Positions 39,181-52,499 of a stretch of DNA of 64,000 nucleotides are shown here, piece by piece (the first letter of the stretch is position 1; every line of letters begins with the position of its first letter). The stretch is from contig WAEK01000007.1 of assembly GCA_011634665.1 (NCBI GenBank), positions 580,001 to 644,000 of the forward strand, written 5' to 3'. This stretch comes from Mortierella sp. BCC40632. Lineage: Eukaryota; Mortierellomycota; Mortierellomycetes; Mortierellales; Mortierellaceae. Made by a program: the position numbers and the translations under genes. The notes under the pieces are model-generated. The model had not been told where the DNA came from and did not search any database. It saw only the letters and a program-made list of their open reading frames with translations.

Positions 39181-41793
39181 ATGGGCAGTTCTGAGGAACG
39201 CGAGGCCGATCCCGCTGAAGATGAAATATGTGAGGTCGAGGCTGATACAGGCTCGATTGATTCCATCTTCGACATTGCGCCCAAGATAGCTATGGCAGAA
39301 GGGACGCCGATTGAGGTGAGTAAGCGTAATACTCGACTACCTTGGCCCCTCGTTTCAATACGACCGTACACTGAAAAGACCTAATAAAAAACAACTGCTT
39401 CCGCTAATTCTTCAGCGAATGCAAAACAAATATCTGAAGACTTGCACGAGTTTGCGCTAAAGAAGATTCAGGAAAAATTGTTAAAGGATGATTTCATTCA
39501 ACAAGAAGGACTTCATGTTACAGACAAGGTAGCTCACTTCACGATAGCCGCCGACAAGTACGGGGAATGGCTACAACAACATCAGGCCGAGATATCTACC
39601 AACTTTGTCCAGGTGAAGAGTGCTTACAAGTATGTCAGTGAGGAGAAGAAAGGAGACACGCGGTCGTACCTGCAATGCCAGTGTGCCGGCCAAAAGCGAG
39701 TCATCAAAGGCAGGAAGCTCGGAGGAAAGTCTGGGAAGCCTAGAGTCCGCAAACAGAGCATTAGGAAAGGATGTCAATCAAAAATTCGGGTCATTACTCA
39801 AAAGGTACCTGGAACAGATGGGACAAGTCAAACTGTATGCCAGATTGCCTATCGTTTCGGCCATAATCACGACGTGGGAAGCTTTACTGGCCTGGGAACT
39901 CGCCAAAAGTCTGCTGCTATCAAGGAGACTATTAGGAAGCTTATTCTGGGGGCTCAACAATCTCTATGGTGATGAATCAACTCACAATGGAGCATGACAA
40001 GTTTATGCAGGTCATGCGAGCAAAAGACCGCTTCTTCTCGCGACGACTTTATTACATACGACGATGTCTACAACATCTGGCATTCCGTAATGGCCAAAAA
40101 GATGAGGAAAGACAAAGACCCCGTGCTATCATCAATGAAGTGGATGGAGGAGCTTTGAGCATGACGGCGGGTTCACCTACTACGACAAGGAGGACCGAAC
40201 CAGTGGCCTCTACTTTGGGTTCGCCACAATGTGGCAAATGACACAGTTGAAGGCGCATGGAAGAACCATCTGCTTTGATGGGACTCATGACATTTTCGGG
40301 TACTGTGCATACGTGCGATTCTTTTTGACTGTCAGCTAGCTCTCCTTCTTGAGCCAGAGCACTTATATGCGGTACTTCTGTGTGCATAGGCAAAAGACCA
40401 ATCTTTTTCACCCTCGTCGTCAAGAATACGAGTACAGGATTCGGGGTTCCAGTGGCATTCCTCTTGACAAAGACAACAGAGAACTCTACCCTCGTTGGAT
40501 GGCTAAGGGCCCTTCGAAGCAAGATGACTGAAATCTTTTTCCTCGCCTGGCAGCTTGTACACATACAAGCCGAACGCTGTGATAACGGATCAAGGCAACG
40601 TTGAGATTCTGGCAATCAAGACGGCTTTCGCAGAAAATCACGTCCCCATTTTCTTCTGCGCTTGGCATGTGTATCGTATTTGGGAACGCGAGGCTAGAAC
40701 TCGTTTGAGTGGCATTTCCCACCTTCCTGTGGAGCAGAGAAAAGCTCTGAGGGATGAGGTAGGCGTCGCTAAGATGCCTTTTGGTACTTTCCTAGTGCTA
40801 TTGGCCACTAACATACCTTGCTCTGTGATAGGTGGTTGCCGAGCTTCGCATGATCCAGAGAGAGCCTACTCACTCAAAAGCCATGTTGCGTATTCAAGAG
40901 TACCGAGAAAAATGGAAAGAACAGACCGATCTAATACACTACCTGAACAAGCGATATTTTGGATCAGAGCAAGATGAGGATGTCGCCCGGATTCAGAGCC
41001 CTTGGATGCTATGCTATCGACAGGAAGTTTCGTACTCGTCCATAGACACAAACAACTTTATTGAGTCCTGGCACAACATCCTCAAGCGACATTTCTTCCG
41101 AGATCGGCATCAGCGGCGCCCAGACACCGTCATTTACATCCTGGCTTTCATGGCTGTCCCCCACTTTCAGCAAAAGTGTATCCGTGGTATCATGAAATCA
41201 GGTCGCATGAACCCTGCGCAGAAGATTGAGGCGCGCTTCAGAATTGTGGCCGAAAACACATTCAAACAAGAGAGTCTTATGGATTTGTTGGTGAACCAAT
41301 GACGCAGATCAATGATACATTGCTTCGAGTGGAGTCTTTTACGGCAGAAGGGACGACTTATGACATTCAGATCGATTTTAGTAGACTGGCGTTTGGCGAG
41401 ATCATCAGCTGTACATGTCCATATTTCCGTATGAATGCCAGTTCCTGCAAGTATATAGCCCTCGTCATGATTCAAATACCAGAGCTACAGTTACGATGCG
41501 ATGACATTTATTCTCAAGATCAAGTTGACAGGCCGGACAACAAACGCTCATTGTTGGATGCAGCTCATAACGATTACCTGGAGTATATGGACCATATCAA
41601 CGATCCAGAGCCGGAGCCTAGGTCAAATTCTCGATCCATCAATTTCCAGCGTCTTGGCACCCTTTTGCCCCTCCTAGATAAAGATGTTCCCCAGGCAGGT
41701 GAAGAAGCGATAGATGAGACTCTAGCAAGACTGGTCCGCTTAGTCGAAGAGCATACTCAGCTGAAGTTCAAGAGGCAGCGACAGAAATACTAG
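39181..41793 (+). mobile_element. Mutator-like (MULE) DNA transposon remnant
   Basis: The segment encodes the parts of a MULE transposase in order. A FAR1/FLYWCH-like N-terminal DNA-binding region comes first (AYKYVSEEKKGDTRSYLQC, CQSKIRVITQ, FGHNHDVGSFTG). The DDE-type core follows (ICFDGTHDIFG, FTLVVKNTSTGFGVPVAFLL, AVITDQGNVEIL, FFCAWHVYRIWE, NNFIESWHNILKR), then a SWIM-type zinc finger (CTCPYF...CKY) near 41410-41455 and an acidic/basic tail to 41793. Base composition differs from flanking DNA: microsatellites are absent from about 38.8 to 42.6 kb. No terminal inverted repeats or target-site duplications were identified by eye, so true ends are unknown. Confidence 0.82.
39418..41793 (+). 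pseudogene. Frame-broken MULE transposase
   Basis: Conserved blocks lie in different frames without splice sites to explain it. At about 40154, MKWMEEL continues as EHDGGFTYYDKED only after a one-base shift. Around 40530-40555 the frame changes between LRALRSKMTEIF and YTYKPNAVITDQ. At about 41300 LLVNQ is followed by TGA while TQINDTLLRVES continues in another frame, as if one base were lost. A canonical intron at about 40760-40831 (GTAGGC...ATAG) is plausible and was not counted as a break. The SWIM motif reads C-T-C...C-K-Y where the family has C-x-H. The element is therefore probably inactive. The N-terminal acidic segment at 39181-39315 may belong to the same gene. Confidence 0.75.
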
Positions 41794-43084
41794 ATTACTG
41801 TAATCAATAAACGTCTGCGTAGGAGCGACTGCATCTCAAAACCCTCTGTTCCCTCGTCTCTTAACGCTAACTCAGCCTAAGAAGTCCCAATACCTTTCTT
41901 AGGCGACTTTAAAGAATGATGATTGACATCATTTTTTCTTTATTCAGTCCCCCAGATCTTGGCCAATTCCTATCTAAAGGCACGAGTTATTAACTGGAAG
42001 GATAGAAAATGCGTCTAGCTAATGTCCGGGGCGAGTAAGTAGGCAATTTTGGGCGAAACAGCAGCTACTCTATGGTAGTATCTTGACTTGTAAGGATTTT
42101 TGACGTCCATCACCGGCTTCAAATCGCATTTTCTCCTCAACCAGCTAAGCAATCTCAGAGATAATGGTATTTATGAGTTCTCTAGACTCTACTCTAATAC
42201 TTTTGTTAATGAAGTATGAAGAAAAAGAGAAGTTCTGAATATCAATAATTGATTGAACAAAAAAGTGCACTTTTGATTTCTAGTCAATAGACTATTTTGC
42301 TAGACGTGTCCCTCAACCCCAGTTTTTTGTCCAGGGGAGATCCATACTTTTCTCTCCACCTGAAAAATTTACATAGACGGGTGTAAAAAAATCATCTCTA
42401 CAATATCTCTTTAGGACTCAACATCTAAAATCCACTCCCAAGGGTACTTCACTTAGAGACAACTGCTGGAATAGTACCTTCACCTTTGACTATGCGTTAG
42501 GTGAACGCTGATTGGCTATCTGATACCCATTGATTTTACTTAGAAAAAGTCAAATTTTGGAGGGAGGGTGGCGGATGGCTTGGGGATGGGTTGGAACATA
42601 AGGACTCTCTAGTCGTGTTTCCGCTAAGCAAGAGAAGAAACGTGTCCTTCTCTCCGATCACCCTGCCCCATCTGGCTACGCGGCACATTCATGAACAGCC
42701 ACAGTCAGAGATGTGGACTCGTGGAATGTGTGTGTGTGTGTGTGTGTGTGTGCAGGTGGGAGTGAGAGTAGGAATGGTATGACATGCTCAATCTCTTTTA
42801 GTGTCGAGAAGAGAATTGTCGTTGCTCATTCAACAACTTGATGGCGTTTGGCTGTCTCACACACTTTCTCTTGACCTAGAAAGAGAGACCCCGCTCTTTG
42901 AGCCAGCACCCCGCTCTCTTCTTTGGGCAACGCACCCCGCTCTTTGCACTCTCTTTTGTATTGCACAGACGCTGCTCCCTTTGGTGGCCTAGTAGTTAGA
43001 GGGCTTTGCTTCGCCTTTTTTTTTTTCTAGTCTCGGCTCTAACCGAGAGAGAGAGAGAAAGAAAGAAAAAAGGGCCCTTCTCTT

Positions 43085-43146
<62 letters not shown>

Positions 43147-43827
43147 TTCTTTCTCGTCTTTCGTCTCTTTCTCCCTTCTCTTTTCTTTTCTCTCGTCTCA
43201 CTCTTCCTCTTTCTCTCATCTCCTCCTCTCGTCTCTTTCTCTCGTCTCTGCTATTTGCCTCTATTACACTCACACTCCTCTGTCTCGCTTGCCCGTTCGC
43301 TCGTTTTCCATAGATCCTCCGCCCCTCGTTAATCTCCTCCACCCGCCCGACCCGACCTCGTCCACCTGCCGAGATCCCTTCGTCAAAATGTCGTCCGCTT
43401 CTGTCTCCACTTCCCATCATAATATCTCTCTCTCTATCTCTCTCTCTCTCTCTTTTTTCTTTCTTTCTTTCTTTTTTTTCTCTTTTCTCTCTTTCTGCTC
43501 GCCGACGCACACACACACACACACACACACACAACACACACGCGTATCTTTCTCGACTGCCTGCCATCCCAGCTGATTTGATCTCGGGGGTTTCAAATTG
43601 ATCCATTCCCTCAACTGCCTGAGCTGATTCTTGCTGTCATTTCGACTCCGCCCACCACCACAACCCACCACCATTGACCATCTCTAAATTACGGCCACTC
43701 TGCGCCATCTTCAGATCCTTCAGTCCATTTCTCTCCATCTCTATCTCCTGTCTGCATTGGCAATTTCTCTGCATTCAGGGCTCGATCAGAAGGACTCGCC
43801 CGCTTTCCGAAGGACGCTTGCCTGGAC
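41794..43827. other. Region between transposon remnant and ATG11-like gene
   Basis: 41794-42600 is AT-richer and repeat-poor and probably includes the right flank of the transposon; no gene is seen. From 42725 there are TG repeats, a long CT array at about 43089-43143 and further CT-rich DNA to 43500, then a CA array at about 43507-43532. The CT-rich part lies upstream of, and on the sense strand of, the ATG11-like gene, as with other genes here. Confidence 0.6.
43089..43143. repeat. CT microsatellite upstream of the ATG11-like gene
   Basis: About 27 CT units in the leader region, on the sense strand of the gene starting at 43828. Confidence 0.92.
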
Positions 43828-46800
43828 ATGAAGCTCTACCGAGCAGAGACAGGCAAGCGCGTGCTGATACCCCAGCTGCGGCCAAATGACGGGTAAGTTC
43901 TCTTTTTCACCCTCTTCGCCTTCTTGCCTAGACGACTGTGCCCCTTCTCCTCTCTCTCTCTCTCTTTCTCTCTCTCTCATTCTCTCTATCTCGCCCCCTT
44001 CCTCCCCCCCTTCCCTTCCCCTTTCTGGTACATCGATTGTTCTTTTGCCACCTCGCCACCGCATTGATTTTGTCTTATCGTACTTTGCCATCCATGGAAA
44101 GAGAGAAAGAGAGGAAGAAAGAGCCGTGCCCAGTCTAGAGAGGTCATCGAACAAATGGACGAGCACGGTCGTCGTGTAGTGTGTGTGTGTGTGTGCGTGT
44201 TTGCAAACAGACCTCTCCAACAGCCTTTATTATCATCATCCCTTGTTGGGACCTCGCTGGAAAAAAAGGAGGAAGCAGAACGTGAGGAAACAAGAAGAAC
44301 CAACGCATGCTAATCTCTATGTCCTGTTCACCACACTCTCCTACACCGTGTCCTCTCTACCATTCCTTGCCTCACCCTCTGTCACTTTCTCTCTCTCTCC
44401 ACCCCTACTCCTTCCGCCTCCACCTCTTTCTCCATTCTCTCGCGTGCTAATAGACTCGACACACTTCGCCTTGCTATTGAAAAGGTGACCAGGATCCCCC
44501 AGGGCTCGCAGATCCTGATGACATCCCAGGGTCTCCAGCTCAAGGCTGACATGATGTTCGATGCTATCACCTCGACAGGCAAGGTATTGTACTCTTTCAG
44601 CTTCTTCTCCTACTACTACTACTACAACTACTATTGATACTCGGGGTCAGTTGAGCGTCTACGGTCAGACGATGTTTTTTTACTGGTGTGTGTGTGTGTG
44701 TGTGTAGGGCCATTGTTTATCCATTCCAGCGTCTACTGTCTTTGATCTACGTTTGTCGTGTGTGTGTGTGTGTGTGTGCGCAAGGGCCAGAAGGCTAGGC
44801 ATGTCCTCTCTCCTCATCCTGATCGCCTTAATCACCAGCTTTTGGTTCATCAAACAGCGCCCTCTCTTTCATCGACCAAGCACCCTCTTTATATCTGTCA
44901 TCTACATGCGTGTGAATGTGTGTATAAATGTGTGTGTGTTTGTGTGTGTGTTTGTGTGCGTGTATGTCGACATGGACTAGGATCGACGACGACCACGACG
45001 ACGATAACGACGACGACAAGCTCGTTTTTTTTTTGAGCCATATTTTTCTTTGCATATATCGCCATTTCCTAGCCAATTTGTGAACACTGGGATCGTCATG
45101 ACGACAGTGCAGCGTCTCCTCTCTCCCTTTTTCTCTCTGTGTCTCTACCCCTTTGCTGTTTGGGTGACTTGCTTCAGTGGAAGAGTGGTTGGGCAATTAA
45201 TGTGCCCATGTCAGGATCAAGCTAGGACAGGACGGCAGCACAACACACCCTTCGAACACAAAGAAACATTCAGACGAAGAAGAAAGGACAACATTAGCAT
45301 ACAAACACACACACATACATACACATTCACGCACACGCATACGCACGTACGCAGCACATCCTCTTCTCCCCGAGAACAGATGAGCTCCTGCTCTCAGTTC
45401 TCTGCTCTCTCTCTCTCTCTCTTACTCTCTTACTCCCGATGACTTGAATTGCATCCGTGTTGTATCGTGAGAGGGCCAGCTGGGGCAAAAGATGTGTGCC
45501 TGAAAGAGACCAATGGCTGCACACCATCATGCCTCTCTACACTGTTCTCTCGGTTCGACGGAAAGAAATCCGTTGAACATCGCCACTGCCACTGCCAACA
45601 GGGCACCACTTCTTGACCACTTGTCCACTTCCCCACTCAATCATCGAGCCACAACATCACATGAGCTCTAAACAAAAAGCGCATCCTCACTCAGATGTTT
45701 TTTTTTTTTTTTGCGTTGGGTCCTGTCCTGTGCTCTCTCGTCTCTCGTCCCTCTTTTTCTTTCTTTCTTTCTTCTTCTTCTTACCATGTGCAATCTCCCA
45801 TTGTCCACTGTCACTGTTCTGTTGTTGCCGTTCTTGCTATCAGAGCATCGCGCCTACACGTTTGGTGCAACCATTCAGCAAGAGAAGGGTTGTCTGAAGC
45901 CTATCGAGGGGGAGGGTTGTAGTGCAGTGCATTGCAGTGCATGGCATGACCCCGCATGACAAAAAAAAAAAAAAAAAAAGTATCCACCAGTCGAATGCCC
46001 CAGAGCTAACCCCATTTGTGAATATATATAAATATAAATATATCAATGATGCTACTAGGATGAGTACACTATCATGGTTTACAACCGTGAGGTTCTCACC
46101 ACCGATATTTCGAGCAGTATCTTGACCTTGGCTGACCATGCCAAGACAGAGCCGACCATTTCTTCCCTTCCAGCTTCTTTCCTGCAACCCATTTCTGTGC
46201 CAAGTCGTCAGGATGCTTCCTCCAACCGGGAATGGGCGATTCAGTTCCAGAGAATCTTTGAAGCATTTGTGACCCATATCATGGCGTATTACAAGGCGAT
46301 TGTGGCCCATGCAGGCGCTTGTGAACGGATCATGGAGGAGCTTCGGATGCAGGCCTTGGCTGTTCAGGTCGCACTCACTAACCTGGACGCACACAGCCGG
46401 TATGTTCTCATCTCTAGAATTAACGAGGTCTTGACGAGATTCTATTTGAGAAATACCCTTTTCTAATGCCAAAACTGCGATACTTACTTTTACTCAAAAA
46501 AAAAAAAAAAAAAAAAAAAATTGTGTCAACTTAGGTCGGTTTTGGAGACCTTTGAAAAATTCAACGTCCTGGCGACCAAAGAGTTCTCAAAGCAGGCTCG
46601 ATTGCTCCAATCGTAAGTCACTCTCCCTATTATTTCAGCCTATCCATGACTCGAACCAATCACTCTTAAGATTATTATTTTTTTATGTCATTTAGTGTGC
46701 AAGAAAAGAATAAATGGTGGGAGAGACTAACCTCGAATCGTTTTCTTCTTAATCCAACCTTAACTGTGATAGGTTTCCCCGCGACATTGAGGCGCTTCGG

Positions 46801-47346
46801 CAAATTAGAGTCCACCCAGCGTTATTACCTTCCGACTCACCTGAACGTACTATTTCCGACTTTATACCCACGGAAAAGCTGATCTTGTGGGCGGAACATT
46901 GCCGAGAGATTCATGAGGCGCTACTCAGGAATGGAAAGGATCTTTCATTGTCCATCAAAGAGGTTCAGGAGGGTACTATGACGATCAAGAGTAATAGCGG
47001 TATCAAGTAAGTTGGAAAGGCGAGAAAAAAAAAAAAAAAAGCAGGATGCCTTGAAATATGCAATATCCCGAAAACGGTATGGGGAAACAATCTTGAGTCA
47101 TTAACAGGAGTCTCTGGGGGACGTTTTTTTTTTTTTTTTTTTTGTTTTGTCTTTGAATTAGCCTGGACCAGCTTGAGGATTTGATGGCAGAGATTTTGCA
47201 AACGGTTGAGCAGCAAAGTCAAATTCGTCAGCGATGTGTGGGGGCGGGATTTTTTTTTTTTTTTTTTGTTCTTGGCAGCAGAATATTTCACCAGGAGAGT
47301 GTTCTACTACGTGGAAAAGAAAAAGACACTAACAGGGATTTGCGGA

Positions 47347-47380
<34 letters not shown>

Positions 47381-50300
47381 TAGATCAATCTCGTGTAAGA
47401 GAAAAACTTCAGGAAATCTCTAGGCCATCAGCAGTGTCCTCCTCAGCCGCCACACAAGAGTCCCTCAGCCAGCTTGCGATCGTATACAAAACCGACTATA
47501 TCGACTCTTCGCAAAAAGCTGATGGCGAACTCCGAGAAAAGCTGACCATCTTCCTTTCAGCCAAACGATCCCAGACAGCCAATCTGATCTCACAGTTGAT
47601 GCACATTTCAAAGCTTCAATCAACGATCGCCAATATACCTCTCAGTCTCTCCAACTTGGACGATGCCCTTGGAAAACGGGAAACAGATTTCAGCCAGTTG
47701 GTATATGTTCAACGAATCCCCATTGCTTATGGCGCCTTGTTGGTGGAGATTGTCCGACGACGCGAGTATTCAAAGCTTTTTCTTCAGAAATCGCAACAAC
47801 TGGCCGAGGTCATGTCTCGATTCCGACAATTGGAGCAACGGCGACGCGAGTCATTTCGATCCGAGGTGGCCAAATTTGTTCCGGTCGTGGTGCCTGGATT
47901 GGACGATGCGCCACCCTTTTGTGAAATCAGTACTCCTCAGACCCGCGACCGCCTCCCACCTTTTACTCGGGAACAATTAGCTGAATTTGAGCGTCTTATC
48001 AGCCAACTGAGTACCACCTTGGGAGTTCAGGAAGGTGAAGGCTATAGTGTTGAATCGATGACTGCTGGTGGTGGTGGCAGCTCAATCAGCAGTGGCCAAG
48101 AGTCGTATCAGGATGCTCTGTCCAAACTTAAGGTCACTATGGTCAAAATGACGACTCAAATGGATGTAATGGGAGGTGAATTCGACCGGATCCTAGAAAA
48201 GAGCTTTTATTCCGACCGGATTCAGCGGCTTGAGGAAGAAAATGCTCGACTCCGCGCAGACATGTCCAGGACAGAAGTTCAGCAGCATTCGGGAACACCC
48301 TTATTGTCTCAAGCACCCTTCCCACGCCATGGTACGCCCATTGGAGGTGCTGGAAATGCCGGATTGGGCTCGACTACCTCTGCACAAGGCGCTTCTGCGA
48401 TCGCACCGACATCCCCGAAACTGAGTCGTCAACCTTCACGAGGCATTGCTTCCTCTGGAGCAACCCGAGTCGGCTCTGAGGAGCATCAACAAGCATTCCA
48501 GCAACAAACACAACAAAACCAGCGACTGACCAAGGAGAATTCTGAGCTTTTGGCCAAGATCAAGGCATATGAAGGACGAATCCGGTCTTTGGAAGAGACG
48601 CTTTATCAGAATTTCCGTGCAGGAACGGGTGTGGTCGATTCCTCCATGTCAGGCAAGGACTCAAAGCTACAGACGGGTAGTTCGTATTCTCCAGAGGATC
48701 CACAGCTAGCAAAAAGTCTATCTCAGGCCAGAGAGGATCGAAAGCGGGATGAAGAAACGATTCATACACTTGAACAGGAACTTGCCGAGAGTCATAAAAA
48801 GGCAGAGGAGGTCGAGACTCGGCTTCGGAATGAATACACGGTCAGTCAACAGGCCATGACCGTTAACGATGAGGTAAATCCAAATAGAACCTTTTGGTGT
48901 TCAGATGATCATTTATTGTTCTGGAGCTAGTTGCTGGATACTTACTTGAATGGATCATTTCATTTGATTAGCTTCGTCAAGAGATCTTGGAGCTCAAGCT
49001 GCAGTACGCAGCGGTCGAGGAGCAATCGGATGCTAAAACTTATGATCGTGAAGTCATTCTACGTCGTTCAGATGAGCTAGAAGAAGAACTCAAGGGCATG
49101 ACTGCCAAGTGTGAGCATATGCTTGAACACCACGAAAAAATCAAGAAGGAACACGATGACGAAACCAAGGCCTTCAAGGATCGCATCGATGAGTTGTCCA
49201 ACCAAAGCACACTCGAAAAGGAGCTTCTTGAGAGCCAACTGGATCAAACGCGTAGAGCGGCGGATGATGCTGCGGAGGAAGCTTCGGAAAGAATCAAGGA
49301 ACTAGAGAATGAGCTTGCAGTGGTCAATGAGGAATTGCAAAACAAGGTCCTAGAACTCGAAGAAGAACTCGAAAGCCATACAAACAAACATGACGAGGTC
49401 AAGGCCCGTGCAGATGACCTGATGAAGCAACTTGAAGCCCACCGAGCTGTTCATTCTGATATTCTAGACCAGCTCAAGGAGCAAGAGCTAAAGACTGTGG
49501 AGGCTGAGCAAGAAACCAAGGATGCCAAGAAAGAACAGGAGAAACAAAAAGAGACTCTGGCTCAACTCGAGACAGACCACCGTCAGGCGGTTCAGCAGTT
49601 GGAAGAGTCGGAAAAGGCCAAAGATGAGCTGGCGCAGCAGACAGAGTCTCTACGAAAAGAAAATTCTGACCTGGAGGCGCAGTGGGATACATACAAGGCT
49701 GATGTCAATCTTCGTTTGGAGGAGGCAAAGTCGATGGTTCAAAGGGCAGAGGAGGACTGGAAGGAAAAGTCAAGACTGCTGGAGCAGATGGAGCGACACA
49801 TTCGTGATCTCGGAGAGCCCCTCCGTGAGTGTTCGCGTGCCCTTGGCCAGGACGAGGAAGTCAAGTCTCCTTCTACTCTGGATCATGTCAAGTCACGCAT
49901 CCAGGCTATTGGACAGGACATCAAGGACCTCATCTCAAAGTATGAAGCCGACTTTGCCAAGGCACAGGCGCTTTCCAAGGAGCAGCAGGAAACGTTGGCG
50001 AAGGAGCATGAATCAAGTCAACAAAGCTTGCAGAACATGGTCGAGTCCCTTAGAAAGACCTCACGTGAGGCAGAGGATGGCGCAGTGACACAACGGACCC
50101 GCCTCGAGTCGGCTATTGACCACCTCAAGGAAGAGCTAGAACTGATCAAAATCCAACATCAGGATGAGATGAAGACGCCCGTGCTGAACCTGACTCCCTC
50201 GACAGATGAGGACCGTCAACTGTTGGCTGCGCTATCGCTGGATCTTGGTATTGCCCTCTCATTGGTTTCTGAGGAAGAAGTTCCGAACGAAGTCATGTCA

Positions 50301-52223
50301 CCTACTTCGTCCGTCTTGCTTGACAATGCTGAGCGACGTCAAAAGTCGCCACAATCGATGGCTGGGTCAACCCTGATTCCTTCTGGATCCGCACCTACTG
50401 CCTCAAGCAGCAGTCGCAGCTCTAGTGCCATTGTGCCCCTGTCCAAAGAAATCCTCAATACACTTGACTTTGCAGATCTGGATGTAGCCAGGACGACGGC
50501 GCTGATTAAGAAACGATTCTATGATACGGAGCACCTCTTAAGACGATGGCAACGCGAGTGTCGACATCTCAAGGAAAAGTACAACCGAGTAGCGGCAGAG
50601 GCTCATGAAAAGATTGCCTTCCGCAACTTTAAGGTGGACGACTTGACCTTGTTCCTTCCTACACGGAACTCTATCTCGAAGCCATGGGCGGCCTTCAACA
50701 TCAATTTCCCTCATTACTTCCTACAGATGACACCCTCGATGGCGAACCAGCTCCGGAACCGGGAATGGATTGTGGCCAGGATCACCTCGATCACAGAGGC
50801 TGTGGTGGATAAGAGAGTCAGCACAAGTGCTGGAGTAGAGGAAGAGGGAGAAGAGAGCGGAGGTGCCATGGCGTCTTCGACGTTGAGCATTGTCTCTCCC
50901 AACAACCCGTTTGGTCTTGCAGATGGCGTTAAATACTATCTCTTGGAGGCAACGAGCTGGAATGGTTATCATAGCCATAGCAAGTCGGCCTCTTCCTATC
51001 ATTCGAGCAGCGCCAGTGGCTCTTCGAGTAGCAAGCTCCGACATCATGCCTCGACGTCCGCGCTTGCTGAATCGTCTTCTCGTCACCGAGATCGAAGACA
51101 TCGAGATCGCTCAGAGGTTCAAGAAGAATCTTCACAGACCAACAGAACAATGTCCGAATCTCTTGTTGAAGAGAACATCAGTGCGGGCGCTCGAACATCA
51201 TCCTCCCCAGTTATCACCACTACCACTACCACTGCGTCTTCTTCCATGATGAGAACCCGAGATTCCAGAGACTTTTCCGCGAGTGCTGTTGCAGGACCAG
51301 CCACAGGAACAGGCGAGATGGCCCGAAGCTCAACTCCTTCGGCGGCAAGCTCTTCGTTAAAGAATTTGCTCCGCACCAGCAACTCTTCTGGACACCTCAA
51401 CCGGGAATCCCACTCCACAACCACGATCTCTCCATCCTCTGCAAGTGTCGTTCCTGAAGAAATGGGCAGGTCAACTGCAAGCCATCAACCAACACAGACA
51501 CATATTACTCGACATATGAGAAACGAGTCTAGAGATCGAGGGATCCTGGCCTTTGGAGAAGGAGAGTCATTGCCCTCGTCGACCCTGGGTGAGAGTGGAT
51601 CCTCCTCAACTGCTGTGAATGTGACCACGACTCATCGAAACTCGATTGGAGCCGCGGGTTCATTGCCCATCTCGATCCCATTCCAATCTGTAGCCACCAA
51701 TGCGTTAAGAGCGATTTCGACTTCTGTGGGGAGTACAGGATCGGCAGGATCTGGATCAGGGGTTGGATCAGGATCCATCTCCGGAGCCATGTTGGCCACC
51801 AATAGTCCACCTCGAACCATGATTCTGTCGTCCTCACCTCACAGGACAAGCGTGACTACTGTGTCAGCGGTAGGCACAACGGTGAGCGTGAACCCAAGTG
51901 GAGGAGGAAGCAGTGCTACAAGTGCAAGTACCATGAGTGGGAATGCAACAGGCTCAGGAGCATCACCCAGCATGGGATCGTCAATGACCTCGACGGTTCC
52001 AGCGAATCCTAGTCGACTAAGCATGAGTAGCCACCGAGATGATATTGATCAAGATCAGCCAGATCCACAAGAGGATGAAGGAGATCATTTTGCGGTGTTT
52101 GCGACAGATGAAGATCAAGAACGACAACGACAACGGACACAGAGAAGAGGAGGAGCAGGAGGAATCAATAGAACGACATCGTCGACTTCTACCTGGCACG
52201 GACTTCCTGTTGAAGACTTGTAA
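43828..52223 (+). CDS. ATG11: ATG11 / RB1CC1(FIP200)-like autophagy scaffold
   Basis: Scaffold of the autophagy-initiation kinase complex and selective-autophagy receptor docking, 1887 residues. Exons: 43828-43892, 44454-44583, 46059-46399, 46535-46612, 46773-47006, 47162-47235, 47384-48873, 48972-52223, phases consistent. An N-terminal ubiquitin-like fold (1 to about 80) begins MKLY, as in animal RB1CC1. An ATG17-like helical region (EWAIQFQRIFEAFVTHI; PIAYGALLVEIVRRREY) spans about 100-450, with coiled coils to about 1190. The claw domain lies near 1350-1470 (AFRNFKVDDLTLFLPT, PWAAFNINFPHYFL), followed by a Ser/Thr-rich tail of about 400 residues. Intron 2 is 1.48 kb. The exon 6 donor (GAT|GTGTGG) is weak but gives the only in-phase join. 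The 3' end is duplicated at 59095-59593, and it converges on a subtilase. Confidence 0.88.
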
Positions 52224-52499
52224 ATAGATTATTTTTTTCAAATACAGCCAACTCTTTCTTTTGTCTCTGTTTTTTTATACTATGCGTTCCCAACACGCTC
52301 TTTGGTCTTTCTTTCTATACGTCTGCTTTTCAAAGAAGGAAAAAGCAAAAGGAAAAAGCAAGAAGCAAGAGAAATGAAAGAGTTGGTTGGCAAAAGCTGG
52401 CAGAATGGTTGCCTTCCTACTTTTACTATTATTTTTACTATTTCTAAACAAAAAGACTGTATCATCTATCTATCTAAAAATCGTCAAGAAGAGGAATAT
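52224..52499. other. Convergent 3' region ATG11-like / subtilase 1
   Basis: The short gap between convergent stop codons. Its first part (TTTCTTTTGT..., ACTATGCGTTCCCAACAC) recurs at 59626-59672 in the duplicated copy. Confidence 0.75.

Noticed and set aside
37550..42600. Terminal inverted repeats of the MULE
   Set aside because: The flanks were scanned by eye on both sides; no matching inverted pair or target-site duplication was found, so ends were not called.
42981..43050. tRNA-like box A (GGCCTAGTAGTTAGAGG), with a similar GCCTAGTAGTTA at 34921
   Set aside because: There is no B-box (GGTTCGAANCC), no acceptor-stem pairing and no clover-leaf could be drawn. A shared 12-mer is expected by chance in a window of this size.
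43388..43576. Upstream ATG (MSSASVSTSHHN) as start of the ATG11-like protein
   Set aside because: The frame runs into CT and CA repeats and does not splice in phase to the conserved MKLY start at 43828.
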